A DNA stretch of 64,000 bases. Source: Hyphomicrobiales bacterium (GTDB lineage: Bacteria; Pseudomonadota; Alphaproteobacteria; Rhizobiales; Xanthobacteraceae). Made by a program: the position numbers and the translations under genes. The first letter of the stretch is position 1, and each line of letters opens with the position of its first letter. The DNA is taken from the NCBI GenBank assembly GCA_017305455.1, contig JAFKKO010000112.1:1-64000 (forward strand), in the 5' to 3' direction. Below are positions 35,835 to 44,728 of this stretch, one piece after another. The notes under the pieces were generated by a model that was given only the letters and a program-made list of their open reading frames with translations, made no database searches and had not been told where the DNA came from.

Positions 35835-36361
35835 CCGGCGTCAGACGCCCCGCCGCCTTCCTCGACCGCGACGGCGTGCTCAACCATGACGACGCCTATA
35901 TCGGCACGCGCGAGCGCATCCGCTGGATGCCGAATGTCGCGCCGGCCATCCGCCGCCTCAACGACGCCGGCTATTACGTCTTCGTCTTCACCAACCAGTC
36001 AGGCGTCGCGCGCGGCATGTTCGCGGAGGACGACGTCCGTGTGCTGCATCGCTGGATGGTTGACGAGCTTGCCGCGCAGGGCGCGCGCATCGACGACATC
36101 CGCTACTGCCCGCACCATCCCGACGGCACGGTCGCAAAATTTTCGCGCGAGCATCACTGGCGCAAGCCGGCTCCGGGCATGATCCTCGACCTGATGCAGC
36201 ACTGGCCGGTCGATGCCGCGCGCAGTTTTGTGATCGGCGACAAGCAACGCGATCTCGATGCCGGCCTTGCGGCGAACATCAAGGGCTTCCTGTTTCCGGG
36301 CGGCGATCTCGACGCCTTCGTCGAAGGCGTGCTGGCGCAGATGCGTGCACGATCCGTTTGA
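35831..36361 (+). CDS. gmhB: D-glycero-beta-D-manno-heptose 1,7-bisphosphate 7-phosphatase
   Basis: This 176-residue HAD-family phosphatase has FLDRDGVLN at the N-terminus (nucleophile Asp), [10 protein letters not shown] and [10 protein letters not shown]. The YCPHHPDG segment corresponds to the start of the GmhB zinc loop, but the usual CxC before RKP is replaced by HHW ([11 protein letters not shown]), so the zinc site looks altered or missing. The start overlaps gmhA by four bases. It provides the dephosphorylation step between the two HldE reactions. Confidence 0.9.
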   Translation: MTGVRRPAAFLDRDGVLNHDDAYIGTRERIRWMPNVAPAIRRLNDAGYYVFVFTNQSGVARGMFAEDDVRVLHRWMVDELAAQGARIDDIRYCPHHPDGTVAKFSREHHWRKPAPGMILDLMQHWPVDAARSFVIGDKQRDLDAGLAANIKGFLFPGGDLDAFVEGVLAQMRARSV

Positions 36362-36396
36362 ATTGGAAAACCGCACTCAAGGCGGGCGCTGTCGAA

Positions 36397-36500
36397 CTCC
36401 CTCTCCCGTTGGGGTGAGATCATAAAATCTATCGTGAGACCGTCTCCCCTCACCCGATGCACTTCGTGCATCGACCTCTCCCCATGGGAGGGGTGAAGGA
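36397..36500 (-). repeat. Intergenic palindromic repeat, family A, copy 1
   Basis: In the gap between convergent gmhB and the GGDEF gene, this segment matches in reverse orientation the segment at 42751-42870. Shared pieces include GGGGAGAGGTCGA, CGAAG and a CTCACCCCAAC core, ending in GGGAGAGGGA-like ends. Internal self-complementarity (CTCACC/GGTGAG; GATGCACTTCGTGCATC) suggests hairpins that may also act as a terminator. Such elements are widespread in Nitrobacteraceae intergenic DNA. Confidence 0.65.
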
Positions 36501-36551
36501 GCGTGCACGACGTCGGGCTATTAGTCGCCAATCAGTCACACTAATCGCAAG

Positions 36552-37769
36552 CTACTCCGTCCGGCTGCGCAATTTCACGACATTGCCCGTATCGCGGTCC
36601 GCCGCCGACGCCGGCCCGTTCGGAGGCACCAGATTCACACCCTCCGAATACAGCAGCACCTGATTGCGCCCAGCCCGCTTGGCTTCATACAGCGCCATGT
36701 CGGCCTCGCTCAGCAGCAGGGTAAGGTCGGGCATGCCCTGCGTCGCATAGGCGACGCCGGCGCTGACCGTTGACGTGAAATCGCCGGCTGCCGACATGAA
36801 CCGCTGCGCGGCGAAGCTTGCACGCACGCGCTCAGCGACATCAATCGCCACCTGCGGGGTGGCATCACACAGCACCACGGCGAATTCCTCGCCGCCGAGG
36901 CGCGCGGCGAGATCGCCGTTCCGGATATTCGCCGACACGATGCGGCTGAACATCTGCAGAACGGTGTCGCCCGCCTGATGGCTGTGGACATCGTTGACCC
37001 GCTTGAAGTGGTCGAGATCGAAAATGATCACCGCGAGCGGTGCGGAAATCCGCTGGGTGCGATCGAAGATCGCGCGCCGGTTGAACAGCCCGGTCAGCGA
37101 GTCGGTTTCCGCCTCGTGCTTGTGAAGCCGGGTCTGCCGCACCTGATTGAGACCCAGCGACAACGCGCCCATTCCGCCGATGCTGGTCAGACACATCGCA
37201 AGATTGATGTTCTCGGCCCATCCCTTCGGGGCGTGGTTCATCACCCAGTTGCCGTCATGCACCAGAGCAACGGCGCACAGCACAAACGAGAGGGCTGTGA
37301 GAATATAGAGCACCGACAGCAACAGGATCAGCGTCGGCGCTTCCGACCGGTAACGCCAGTAATCCCATCCGGTCACGGACATCAGCACCCCGCAGCCGAT
37401 ATTGAGCGCGATGTACGAGATGCCGTCGTAGCCCGCCAGCACGGGAATCGCCATTGCGGCGATCGACACCACGGCCGCGATCGCCATCATCTGTAGCGGC
37501 AGCTTGCCGGTGCGGAATTGCCGGCCCGCTCCCATGAAGAACGTCACGCCGATCAGCAGCGCGGAAAACGCGGCAATGCCTGTGAGCGGAGAAAAGTTCT
37601 CGACGAAATCGCGGTAGACCAACAGGCTCGCCACCAGAAACGAAACGCCGATCCCCCAGCTCACCAGCACGCGATCGGCACGGGAAACCGACCAGCTCAC
37701 GAAGAAGGTGAACGCCAGTCCCATGCTGCAGAAACTCAGAGCAATCAGAAGCGAGTTGTAGTCGATCAC
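36552..37769 (-). CDS. Membrane-bound diguanylate cyclase (GGDEF)
   Basis: This 405-residue protein has about 6 membrane segments in residues 1-215, then a GGDEF domain (about 230-390). The active-site motif is GGEEF (RLGGEEFAVVL), preceded by an intact RxxD inhibitory site (RNGD five residues before it), so it should make c-di-GMP and be product-inhibited. The start is inferred as GTG at 37769 (MIDYNSLLIALS), with GGAAA six bases upstream; the frame further upstream runs into repeat DNA. It is a monocistronic minus-strand gene. Confidence 0.85.
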   Translation of the reverse strand: MIDYNSLLIALSFCSMGLAFTFFVSWSVSRADRVLVSWGIGVSFLVASLLVYRDFVENFSPLTGIAAFSALLIGVTFFMGAGRQFRTGKLPLQMMAIAAVVSIAAMAIPVLAGYDGISYIALNIGCGVLMSVTGWDYWRYRSEAPTLILLLSVLYILTALSFVLCAVALVHDGNWVMNHAPKGWAENINLAMCLTSIGGMGALSLGLNQVRQTRLHKHEAETDSLTGLFNRRAIFDRTQRISAPLAVIIFDLDHFKRVNDVHSHQAGDTVLQMFSRIVSANIRNGDLAARLGGEEFAVVLCDATPQVAIDVAERVRASFAAQRFMSAAGDFTSTVSAGVAYATQGMPDLTLLLSEADMALYEAKRAGRNQVLLYSEGVNLVPPNGPASAADRDTGNVVKLRSRTE

Positions 37770-38532
37770 GATGTTTCCAATGCACGGGACAGTCTGGATA
37801 ACAGAATGACAGAAGCTGATGCCACAATCGCGATGGCGGATTAAGGTTGCCTTTAATCCACAGCCTACCTGCCCCGAAGGCCTAACAAAGGCTGAAGATA
37901 GTCGCTTAACTTTGAGACAATCATTCGTTTGCCCCCGGTCGGCGTCATGGTTCGCGACGTCGCATCGGTTCTTCTGCCATGAAAGACAAAATCCAGTATC
38001 GTCATGCCCGCGCTTGTCATGGGCATCCACGCCGGAATGCGACCGCGACAACAAAGACGTGGATGGCCGGAATAAATCCGGCCATGACGGCGTGTGCAAA
38101 TCTCTCAAATCGTCCCGGCGCAGGCCGGGTCCCATCATCGCTGTTGGTGCTTTGGCAACAGCAAGGTCGGCGCTTCGCTTGAGAGGCCGGTGGCTATGGG
38201 TCCCGGCTGCGCCGGGACGACCCATATCGTCATTGCAAGCCAAGCGAAGCGATCCAAACATGGATTTTTAACCTCGTCCCGAGGAGCGCGCTCTTGCGCG
38301 CGTCTCGAAGGATGAGGCATCGATCCCATGATTCCGATCCTGGCCTCATGGTTCGAGACGTCGCCATAGCGCGTCGGAAGACGCGCGTGGACGCGCTGTT
38401 GGCTCCTCCTCACCATGCGGGATTGGATTGCTTCGCTCGCGATGACGATGAAGGTGCGGGCAGCACCGGCGGCATTTGTTTCGACCGCATAATCTGCTAG
38501 ATCGGTAACACTCACGAGGCAAAGGTGACTGC
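37770..38532. repeat. 763-nt gap filled with several interspersed inverted repeats
   Basis: No gene is supported here. Four repeat families are visible. A copy of family B (GTCATG...CCGGCCATGACGGCG) is at 38001-38092. An inverted pair of CCCGGCGCAGGCCGGG-like arms is at 38111-38134 and 38195-38220. An inverted pair with GCGAAGC cores is at 38228-38257 and 38424-38447. A segment with GAGGAGCGCGCTCTTGCGCG lies near 38280-38300. The first 230 nt (37770-38000) show no feature apart from the upstream region of the GGDEF gene. These are typical repeat mosaics of this bacterial group. Confidence 0.6.
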
Positions 38533-39441
38533 ATGACAATCGCGGTGATGGGGGCCGGCGCCGTCGGCTGCTACTTCGGCGGCCTGCTCGCGCGCGCGGG
38601 ACACAATGTGACGCTGATCGCGCGGCCCGCCCATGTCGAGGCCATCGCGGCACAGCATGGGCTGAGATTCGAGAGCGTACGCTTCAACGGCACCATCCCG
38701 CTCAAGGCTACCGCCGATCCGGCCGGTGTCGCCGGCGCGGACGTCGTGCTGTTCTGCGTCAAATCCGCCGACACCGAAGCGGCGGGCCGGCAAATCGCAC
38801 CGCATCTGCAAGCCGACGCCACGGTGATCTGCCTGCAGAACGGCGTCGACAACGCCGAGCGGCTGCAGGCGGTCATTGCGCAGACCGTATTGCCGGCGGC
38901 GGTCTATGTCGCCGCCGAGATGGCCGGGCCCGGCCACATCCTGCATCACGGCCGCGGCGACCTGATCATCGGCACCTCAAGCGTCAGCGAGAGCATCGCC
39001 AAAACTTTCAGCGATGCGGAAATTCCCACCAAAGTGTCGGACAGCGTGATCGCCGTGCTGTGGGAAAAGCTGATTATCAATTGCGCCTATAACGCACTGT
39101 CGGCGACCGGCCACCTGCCCTATGGCCGCCTGATCGAGGTGCCGGGCGCGCGCGAGGTGATGCGCAACGCAATCGACGAATGCGTCGCGGTGGCGGCGAA
39201 GCTCGATATCGCCATTCCGGCCGACATCCACACCCGCGCGTTGACGCTGGTGGAGGTGATGCCGAACCAGTATTCGTCCACCGCGCAGGATCTGGCGCGC
39301 GGCAAGCCGACCGAGATCGACTATCTCAACGGCCATGTGGTGAAGAAGGGACGCGAGGTCGGCGTGCCGACGCCGACCAATCTGGCGCTGCAAGTCGCGG
39401 TCAAGCTGCGCGAGGCCGGGCGGGAGAAGAATGGCGGTTGA
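38533..39441 (+). CDS. panE: 2-dehydropantoate 2-reductase family protein
   Basis: This 302-residue protein has the NADP-binding N-terminus IAVMGAGAVGCYFGGLLARAG, the substrate Lys in FCVKSADTEAA, NGVDN, the WEKLIINCAYNALSA helix and a C-terminal YSSTAQDLARGKPTEIDYLNG. All are hallmarks of ketopantoate reductase, which makes pantoate for CoA. A plausible ribosome site (GAGGCAAAGGTG) precedes ATG 38533. A second family member is encoded at 42963-43976, and inverted repeats of family B flank this gene. Confidence 0.85.
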   Translation: MTIAVMGAGAVGCYFGGLLARAGHNVTLIARPAHVEAIAAQHGLRFESVRFNGTIPLKATADPAGVAGADVVLFCVKSADTEAAGRQIAPHLQADATVICLQNGVDNAERLQAVIAQTVLPAAVYVAAEMAGPGHILHHGRGDLIIGTSSVSESIAKTFSDAEIPTKVSDSVIAVLWEKLIINCAYNALSATGHLPYGRLIEVPGAREVMRNAIDECVAVAAKLDIAIPADIHTRALTLVEVMPNQYSSTAQDLARGKPTEIDYLNGHVVKKGREVGVPTPTNLALQVAVKLREAGREKNGG

Positions 39442-39492
39442 TCGATAGTGACTTGGCAGCGAGGCGATGATCTTATCTCGCGAATCCGCTCC

Positions 39493-39612
39493 GCCGTCAT
39501 GGCCGGGCATAGCCGTTCGAAGAACGGCGTCGCTTCGCTCGCCTATGACCCGGCCATCCACGTTCACTCCAGTTTCAAGACGTGGATGCCCGCGACAAGC
39601 GCGGTCATGACG
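39493..39612 (-). repeat. Intergenic palindromic repeat, family B, copy 2
   Basis: Its reverse complement aligns with 38001-38092: both contain CGCGCTTGTC, GGGCATCCACG, GTGGATGGCCGG and end CCGGCCATGACGGCG. The two copies are inverted with respect to each other and flank the panE gene. It fills most of the 188-nt gap before the chromate transporter gene. Confidence 0.65.
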
Positions 39613-39629
39613 AATCTTGAACGATCCCG

Positions 39630-41012
39630 ATGTCCGCGATGACGCAGCCGCAAGCTCCGCCAAGCTTTCCGACCATGCGCGAAGCCGTCGGCGTGTGGCT
39701 GCGGGTGGCGGCGCTGTCGTTCGGCGGGCCGGCCGGACAGATCGCGGTGATGCATCGCATCCTGGTCGAGGAGAAACGCTGGATCTCCGAGAACCGTTTT
39801 CTCCACGCGCTGAACTACTGCATGCTGCTGCCCGGCCCCGAAGCGCAGCAGCTCGCGACCTATATCGGCTGGCTGATGCATCGCACCTGGGGCGGCATCG
39901 TCGCCGGCGGCCTGTTCATCGTGCCGGGCGTGGTCGCGATCATGGCGCTGAGCTACGCCTATGCCGCATTCGGCAACATCGGCATCGTCGCGGCGCTGTT
40001 CTTCGGCCTCAAGGCCGCGGTGCTCGCCATCGTGATCGAGGCCGTGGTCCGGATCGGCCGGCGCGCCTTGCAGAACGGCGTGATGCAGGGACTTGCCGGC
40101 ACGGCTTTCATTGCGATCTTCTTTTTCAACGTGCCGTTTCCCTGGATCGTGCTCGCCGCCGCGCTGATCGGCTATGCCGGCGGCCGCGCCGGGCTTGCCG
40201 CTTTCGCCGTGGGCGGACGCCACGATGCGGCGGGATCTGCTGCCCTGATCGATGCGCTGCTCGGCGACGAGACGCCGGCTCACGCGCGGCCTTCGCTCAG
40301 GCGCACGCTGGGCGTTGCCGCGATCTGGCTGTCGCTCTGGCTGGTGCCCGTGGCGCTGATCCATCTGCTGTTCGGCGGCAGCCATGTCTTCTCCCAGATC
40401 GCGGTGTTCTTCAGCAAGATGGCGATGGTGACGTTCGGCGGCGCCTATGCGGCGCTGGCCTATGTCGCGCAGCAGGCGGTGGAGCATTATCACTGGCTGC
40501 GGCCGCACGAGATGCTGGACGGGCTCGGCATGGCGGAGACGACGCCGGGGCCCCTGATCATGGTGCTGCAGTTCGTCGGCTTCATGGCGGCGTTCCGCGA
40601 TCCCGGCACGCTGTCGCCGATGCTGGCCGGCACGCTGGGCGGCCTGATCGCGACCTGGGTGACGTTCGCCCCGTGCTTTCTGTGGATCTTCCTCGGCGCG
40701 CCCTACATCGAGGTGCTGCGCGGCAACCGGGCGCTGGCCGGCGCGCTGTGCGCCATCACCGCCGCGGTGGTCGGCGTCATTCTCAATCTCGCGATCTGGT
40801 TCGCGATCCACACCATCTTCCGCGAAACCTTCGCGGTGAACAGCTTCGGCTTTTCGTTTGAGGCACCGCGCATCGCCAGCATCGATCCGTGGGCCTTCGC
40901 GCTGGCCCTCGGCGCGGCCCTGCTGGTGTTCCATGTCAAGGCGGGGATGCTTGTCACGCTGGCGGCCTGCGCCGCGGCTGGCGTCGCGCTGCATCTCCTC
41001 GGCGTCATCTGA
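39630..41012 (+). CDS. chrA: Chromate transporter, long (two-domain) ChrA
   Basis: This 460-residue membrane protein is made of two homologous CHR halves. The first has LSFGGPAGQIAVMHRILVEE and LPGPEAQQLATYIGW; the second has MAMVTFGGAYAALAYVAQQA and ETTPGPLIMVLQFVGF. These are signatures of ChrA, which exports chromate. There is no adjacent chrB regulator. ATG 39630 or ATG 39639 may be used. The gene is isolated between repeat DNA and the ABC-F gene. Confidence 0.92.
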   Translation: MSAMTQPQAPPSFPTMREAVGVWLRVAALSFGGPAGQIAVMHRILVEEKRWISENRFLHALNYCMLLPGPEAQQLATYIGWLMHRTWGGIVAGGLFIVPGVVAIMALSYAYAAFGNIGIVAALFFGLKAAVLAIVIEAVVRIGRRALQNGVMQGLAGTAFIAIFFFNVPFPWIVLAAALIGYAGGRAGLAAFAVGGRHDAAGSAALIDALLGDETPAHARPSLRRTLGVAAIWLSLWLVPVALIHLLFGGSHVFSQIAVFFSKMAMVTFGGAYAALAYVAQQAVEHYHWLRPHEMLDGLGMAETTPGPLIMVLQFVGFMAAFRDPGTLSPMLAGTLGGLIATWVTFAPCFLWIFLGAPYIEVLRGNRALAGALCAITAAVVGVILNLAIWFAIHTIFRETFAVNSFGFSFEAPRIASIDPWAFALALGAALLVFHVKAGMLVTLAACAAAGVALHLLGVI

Positions 41013-41124
41013 TACGCCGCGCCGTGCAATTGCGTCTTCTTAATGAAATTTTCTGAATGCCCTTCCGTTGCCGCACGCCATGGCCTATGCACTGCCGCAA
41101 CCTCTCCCCTCAATTTGTGATTTC

Positions 41125-42747
41125 ATGATCCGCCTCGACAACATCAGCAAGCAGAACGGCCACCAGATCCTGTTCATCGAAGCCTCCGCCGCGCTTCTCA
41201 AAGGCGAGAAGATCGGTCTGGTCGGACCGAACGGCGCCGGCAAGACCACACTGTTCCGCATGATCAGCGGCCAGGACCTGCCTGACGAGGGTCAGGTCTC
41301 GGTCGATCGCGGCGTCAGCATCGGCTATTTCAGCCAGGATGTCGGCGAGATGGCGGGCCGCAGCGCGGTCGCCGAGGTGATGGACGGCGCGGGTCCGGTC
41401 AGCGGCGTCGCCGCCGAACTGCGCGACCTCGAAGCCGCGATGGTCGATCCGGAACGCGGCGACGAAATGGAACAAATTCTGGAGCGCTATGGCGAGGTGC
41501 AGGCGCGCTTTCAGGACCTCGACGGCTACGCGCTCGACGCGCGGGCGCGCGAGGTGCTCGCCGGTCTCGGCTTCACCCAGGAGATGATGGAAGGCGATGT
41601 CGGCAAATTGTCCGGCGGCTGGAAGATGCGCGTCGCGCTCGGGCGCATCCTGTTGATGCGGCCCGAAGTGATGCTGCTCGACGAGCCGAGCAACCATCTC
41701 GATCTCGAAAGCCTGATCTGGCTGGAATCGTTCCTCAAGGGTTATGACGGCGCGCTGTTGATGACCTCGCATGACCGCGAATTCATGAACCGCATTGTCG
41801 GCAAGATCATCGAGATCGACGGCGGCTCGCTCACCACCTATGCCGGCGACTACGAGTTCTACGAACAGCAGCGCGCGCTGAACGAAAAGCAGCAGCAGGC
41901 GCAGTTCGAGCGCCAGCAGGCGATGCTGGCCAAGGAGATCAAGTTCATCGAGCGTTTCAAGGCCCGCGCCTCGCATGCCGCGCAGGTGCAGAGCCGCGTC
42001 AAGAAGCTGGAGAAGATCGAGCGCGTCGAGCCGCCGCGCCGCCGCCAGAGCATCGCCTTCGAGTTCATGCCGGCGCCGCGCTCCGGCGAGGATGTCGCGA
42101 GCCTGAAGGACGTGCACAAGGGCTATGGCAGCCGCAGCATCTATCAGGGCCTCGACTTCATGGTCCGCCGCAAGGAGCGTTGGTGCGTGATGGGCATCAA
42201 CGGCGCGGGCAAGTCCACGCTGCTCAAGCTGATCGCGGGCGCGGCCGCGCCGGATCAGGGCACGGTCGCGATCGGCGGCAGCGTCAAGATGGGCTATTTC
42301 GCCCAGCACGCAATGGATCTGCTGGACGGCGAGCGCACCGTGTTCGAGGAGCTGGAATACACCTTCCCGCAGGCCGGCCAGGGTTCGTTGCGTGCACTGG
42401 CCGGCTGTTTCGGCTTCTCCGGCGACGATGTCGAGAAGCGCTGCCGCGTGCTGTCGGGCGGCGAGAAGGCGCGGCTCGTGATGGCGAAGATGCTGTACGA
42501 TCCGCCGAATTTTCTGGTGCTGGACGAGCCGACCAACCATCTCGACATGGCGACCAAGGAAATGCTGATCGCCGCGCTGTCGGATTTCGAGGGCACGATG
42601 CTGTTCGTCTCGCACGACCGGCACTTCCTCGCCGCGCTCTCCAACCGCGTGCTGGAACTGACGACGGACGGCATCCATCAATATGGCGGCGGCTATACCG
42701 AGTATGTCGCGCGCACCGGACAGGAAGCGCCGGGATTGCGGAGTTAG
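41125..42747 (+). CDS. ABC-F family ATPase (ribosome-associated type)
   Basis: This 540-residue protein has two ABC domains without membrane segments. Walker A motifs are GPNGAGKTT and GINGAGKST; signatures are LSGGWKMRVALGRIL and LSGGEKARLVMAKML; Walker B motifs are VMLLDEPSNHLD and FLVLDEPTNHLD. The linker has a charged helical segment (FERQQAMLAKEIKFIERFKA) typical of ABC-F proteins of the YheS/Uup type. These act on ribosomes rather than as transporters. ATG 41125 places the first domain correctly (MIRLDNISKQNG). Confidence 0.92.
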   Translation: MIRLDNISKQNGHQILFIEASAALLKGEKIGLVGPNGAGKTTLFRMISGQDLPDEGQVSVDRGVSIGYFSQDVGEMAGRSAVAEVMDGAGPVSGVAAELRDLEAAMVDPERGDEMEQILERYGEVQARFQDLDGYALDARAREVLAGLGFTQEMMEGDVGKLSGGWKMRVALGRILLMRPEVMLLDEPSNHLDLESLIWLESFLKGYDGALLMTSHDREFMNRIVGKIIEIDGGSLTTYAGDYEFYEQQRALNEKQQQAQFERQQAMLAKEIKFIERFKARASHAAQVQSRVKKLEKIERVEPPRRRQSIAFEFMPAPRSGEDVASLKDVHKGYGSRSIYQGLDFMVRRKERWCVMGINGAGKSTLLKLIAGAAAPDQGTVAIGGSVKMGYFAQHAMDLLDGERTVFEELEYTFPQAGQGSLRALAGCFGFSGDDVEKRCRVLSGGEKARLVMAKMLYDPPNFLVLDEPTNHLDMATKEMLIAALSDFEGTMLFVSHDRHFLAALSNRVLELTTDGIHQYGGGYTEYVARTGQEAPGLRS

Positions 42748-42750
42748 GGG

Positions 42751-42870
42751 CTCCTTTCACCTCTCCTGGGGGAGAGGTCGACGCGCGAAGCGCGGCGGGT
42801 GAGGGCGTATGATCCATCGATCGATTTAGATCCCCTCACCCCAACCCTCTCCCCGGCGGGGAGAGGGAGC
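42751..42870 (+). repeat. Intergenic palindromic repeat, family A, copy 2
   Basis: This segment directly follows the ABC-F gene and aligns with the reverse complement of 36397-36500. Self-complementary parts (CTCTCCTGGGGGAGAG; CTCTCCCCGGCGGGGAGAG) can form strong hairpins and may act as a terminator for the ABC-F gene. Confidence 0.65.
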
Positions 42871-42904
42871 GCACAGTCCGCGCCACCAGCCACACGACAA
42901 ACAA

Positions 42905-42934
42905 AACGCGCCGTCTCGAATGAGACGGCGCGTT
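42905..42934 (-). terminator. Rho-independent terminator of the 42963-43976 gene
   Basis: A perfect 13-bp stem (AACGCGCCGTCTC / GAGACGGCGCGTT) with a 4-nt loop lies about 30 nt past the stop codon. On the minus strand it is followed by TTTTGTTTGT, a T-rich tail. This is the clearest intrinsic terminator in the window. Confidence 0.85.
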
Positions 42935-42962
42935 GTGTCTTATCGATCGAACGTCGTGAGGC

Positions 42963-43976
42963 TCAGTCCAGCGTCTCGGCCGGCGCTTCTTCGGGGAAAG
43001 TCGGATAGATGCCGCGCACCCGGCCCATCTGCTTGGCGAGCGCCAGCACCGCGTCGATATGCGGGGTCTCGACTTCGGTCAGGCGGCCAAGCTCCTGCAC
43101 CGAGGTCAGCAGTGCGTCGAGTTCGATCGGCCGGCCCTTGTCGACGTCCTGCAGCATCGAGGTGCGGTGTGCGCCGACACGGGCCGCACCATTGATGCGC
43201 TTTTCGATATCGACGCGGAAGTGCACGCCGATGCGCCGCGCGATGCGCTCGGCTTCTTCCATCATGTGGCGCGACAGCAGCCGCGTTTCCGGATCGGTGG
43301 CGACGACATCGAGCGTCGCATGGGTCAGCGCCGAAATCGGATTGAAGCAGAGGTTGCCCCACAGCTTCAGCCAGATGTCGTTGCGGATCTCCGGCAGGAT
43401 CGGCGCCTTGAGGCCAGACTCCTCGAACAGCTTGGAGAGTTTCTGCGCGCGCTCGGTGATCTCGCGGGTCGGCTCGCCGAGGCCGAACTTGTCGCCCGAG
43501 ACATGCTTGATGACGCCCGGCCCTTCGATCTCGGCGGCGGGATAGACCGTGCAGCCGATCACGCGCTCCGGTCCGATCACATTCCACTGCCGGCTGCCCG
43601 GATCGACGCTCTCGATGCGGCGGTTGGCGTACTGCCCCTCGAATCCGTAGAAGTACCACCACGGCAAACCGTTCTGCGCGGTGACCACCGAGGTGTTCGG
43701 CCCCAGCAGCGGCTTCATCTGCTCGGCGACTTCCCAGGCCTGATGCGCTTTGAGCGCGATGATGACGTAATCCTGAGGGCCGAGCTCCTTGGGATCGGAG
43801 GTGGCGGTCATCTTCGCCGACTTCTCCTCGCCGCCAATGTGGAGCTTGAGCCCATTATTGCGGATGGCTTCCAGATGCGCGCCGCGCGCGATCAGGGATA
43901 CGTCCGCGCCCGCGAGCTTCATCAGAACGCCGATATAACCGCCGATCGCCCCCGCGCCGTAAATACAGACTTTCAT
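42963..43976 (-). CDS. Ketopantoate reductase family (ApbA/PanE-like) protein, paralogue
   Basis: This 337-residue protein has the Rossmann motif VCIYGAGAIGGYIGVLM, the conserved Lys in IIALKAHQAWE, QNGLPWWYFYGF and the WLKLWGNLCFNPISALTHAT segment. It belongs to the same superfamily as PanE but is longer and diverged, with an insert after QNG containing aromatic residues. Such paralogues act on substrates other than ketopantoate. It has its own terminator and a dyad upstream at 44106-44136, so it is probably an independently regulated single gene. Confidence 0.8.
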   Translation of the reverse strand: MKVCIYGAGAIGGYIGVLMKLAGADVSLIARGAHLEAIRNNGLKLHIGGEEKSAKMTATSDPKELGPQDYVIIALKAHQAWEVAEQMKPLLGPNTSVVTAQNGLPWWYFYGFEGQYANRRIESVDPGSRQWNVIGPERVIGCTVYPAAEIEGPGVIKHVSGDKFGLGEPTREITERAQKLSKLFEESGLKAPILPEIRNDIWLKLWGNLCFNPISALTHATLDVVATDPETRLLSRHMMEEAERIARRIGVHFRVDIEKRINGAARVGAHRTSMLQDVDKGRPIELDALLTSVQELGRLTEVETPHIDAVLALAKQMGRVRGIYPTFPEEAPAETLD

Positions 43977-44728
43977 CGTTCTCTTTTCCGAATGTCAGAA
44001 GGGAATTGTCTGTTGGGCTTCGCCCAGCATCCGGAAATCAATCTACACACCACCCCTGCTCCGTAAACATCGCGGATGTCGGGTAAGTCCAGTATGTGTG
44101 TGTCTTTGTCACAAATGGTATGTATCAGTGTGACAAGTCGATTGACCTGTCTTTCGCGACTTTCAACGCCAGGTTTCCGCTCGTGATATCGCCTTCGCGG
44201 GGGATTGGCTGAGCGGACGGAGTTCTGCCCTCGCCCCTCCTTCGCGGACCGGACCGCGCCACAAGCATTCGGCGCATCGCCGGGAGGCACATCGGGAAGA
44301 CGCCGTATGAGCAGGCCGCCAACCTCCTCGATCAGCGACGCCGCGGTGAAATGGTTAATATGCCCGACCAGCCGCCAACCGGCGCGAGCACACCCGGTGC
44401 AACCGCTCAGATATTAAAAATCGCCCTCATCGAGTTAATTCATACCCCGGCTCCACGACGAAAAACAGCCGCCAATAAAATGGGCACTCGTTATTAATCA
44501 TTAATCAAACGACCGTCGCGCATACCCCAAAAAGCTGACTCTCGGAGCTTGTGGATAAAGCTTTATTCTGCGCCGTCCCGATACGCGGCACAGCGTCAGA
44601 CGTCGTCTCGCGGGTTCGATGCAAGCTCAGCAGAACCATTCCCTGCCGGGTTTAAAGCTCGATCAAGGCAGTCTCCGTGATGACGGAGAAACAGCCCGTT
44701 CGGGATTGGCAAGTGACGGGAGTTGCAA
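43977..44728. other. 752-nt gap with one dyad and an AT-rich segment
   Basis: No supported gene. It contains a candidate operator (44106-44136), a tandem heptamer ATTAATC at 44493-44499 and 44500-44506, and otherwise GC-rich sequence without coding pattern. The right part is the upstream region of the small gene at 44729. Reading frames inside lack a conserved-looking product. Confidence 0.5.
44106..44136. promoter_or_regulatory. Inverted repeat TTGTCACA-N15-TGTGACAA
   Basis: Perfect 8-bp arms at 44106-44113 and 44129-44136 lie about 130-160 nt upstream of the minus-strand ketopantoate reductase paralogue. The spacing would fit a dimeric regulator binding two half-sites, or an RNA hairpin. 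No regulator gene is adjacent. Confidence 0.35.

Noticed and set aside
41110-42681. 523-residue minus-strand frame opposite the ABC-F gene
   Set aside because: The plus strand has two complete ABC domains with all motifs; the opposite frame is a His/Ala/Arg-rich shadow.
43973-44290. 105-residue minus-strand frame upstream of the ketopantoate reductase paralogue
   Set aside because: No ribosome site, no recognisable domain, and it covers the inverted repeat that looks regulatory.
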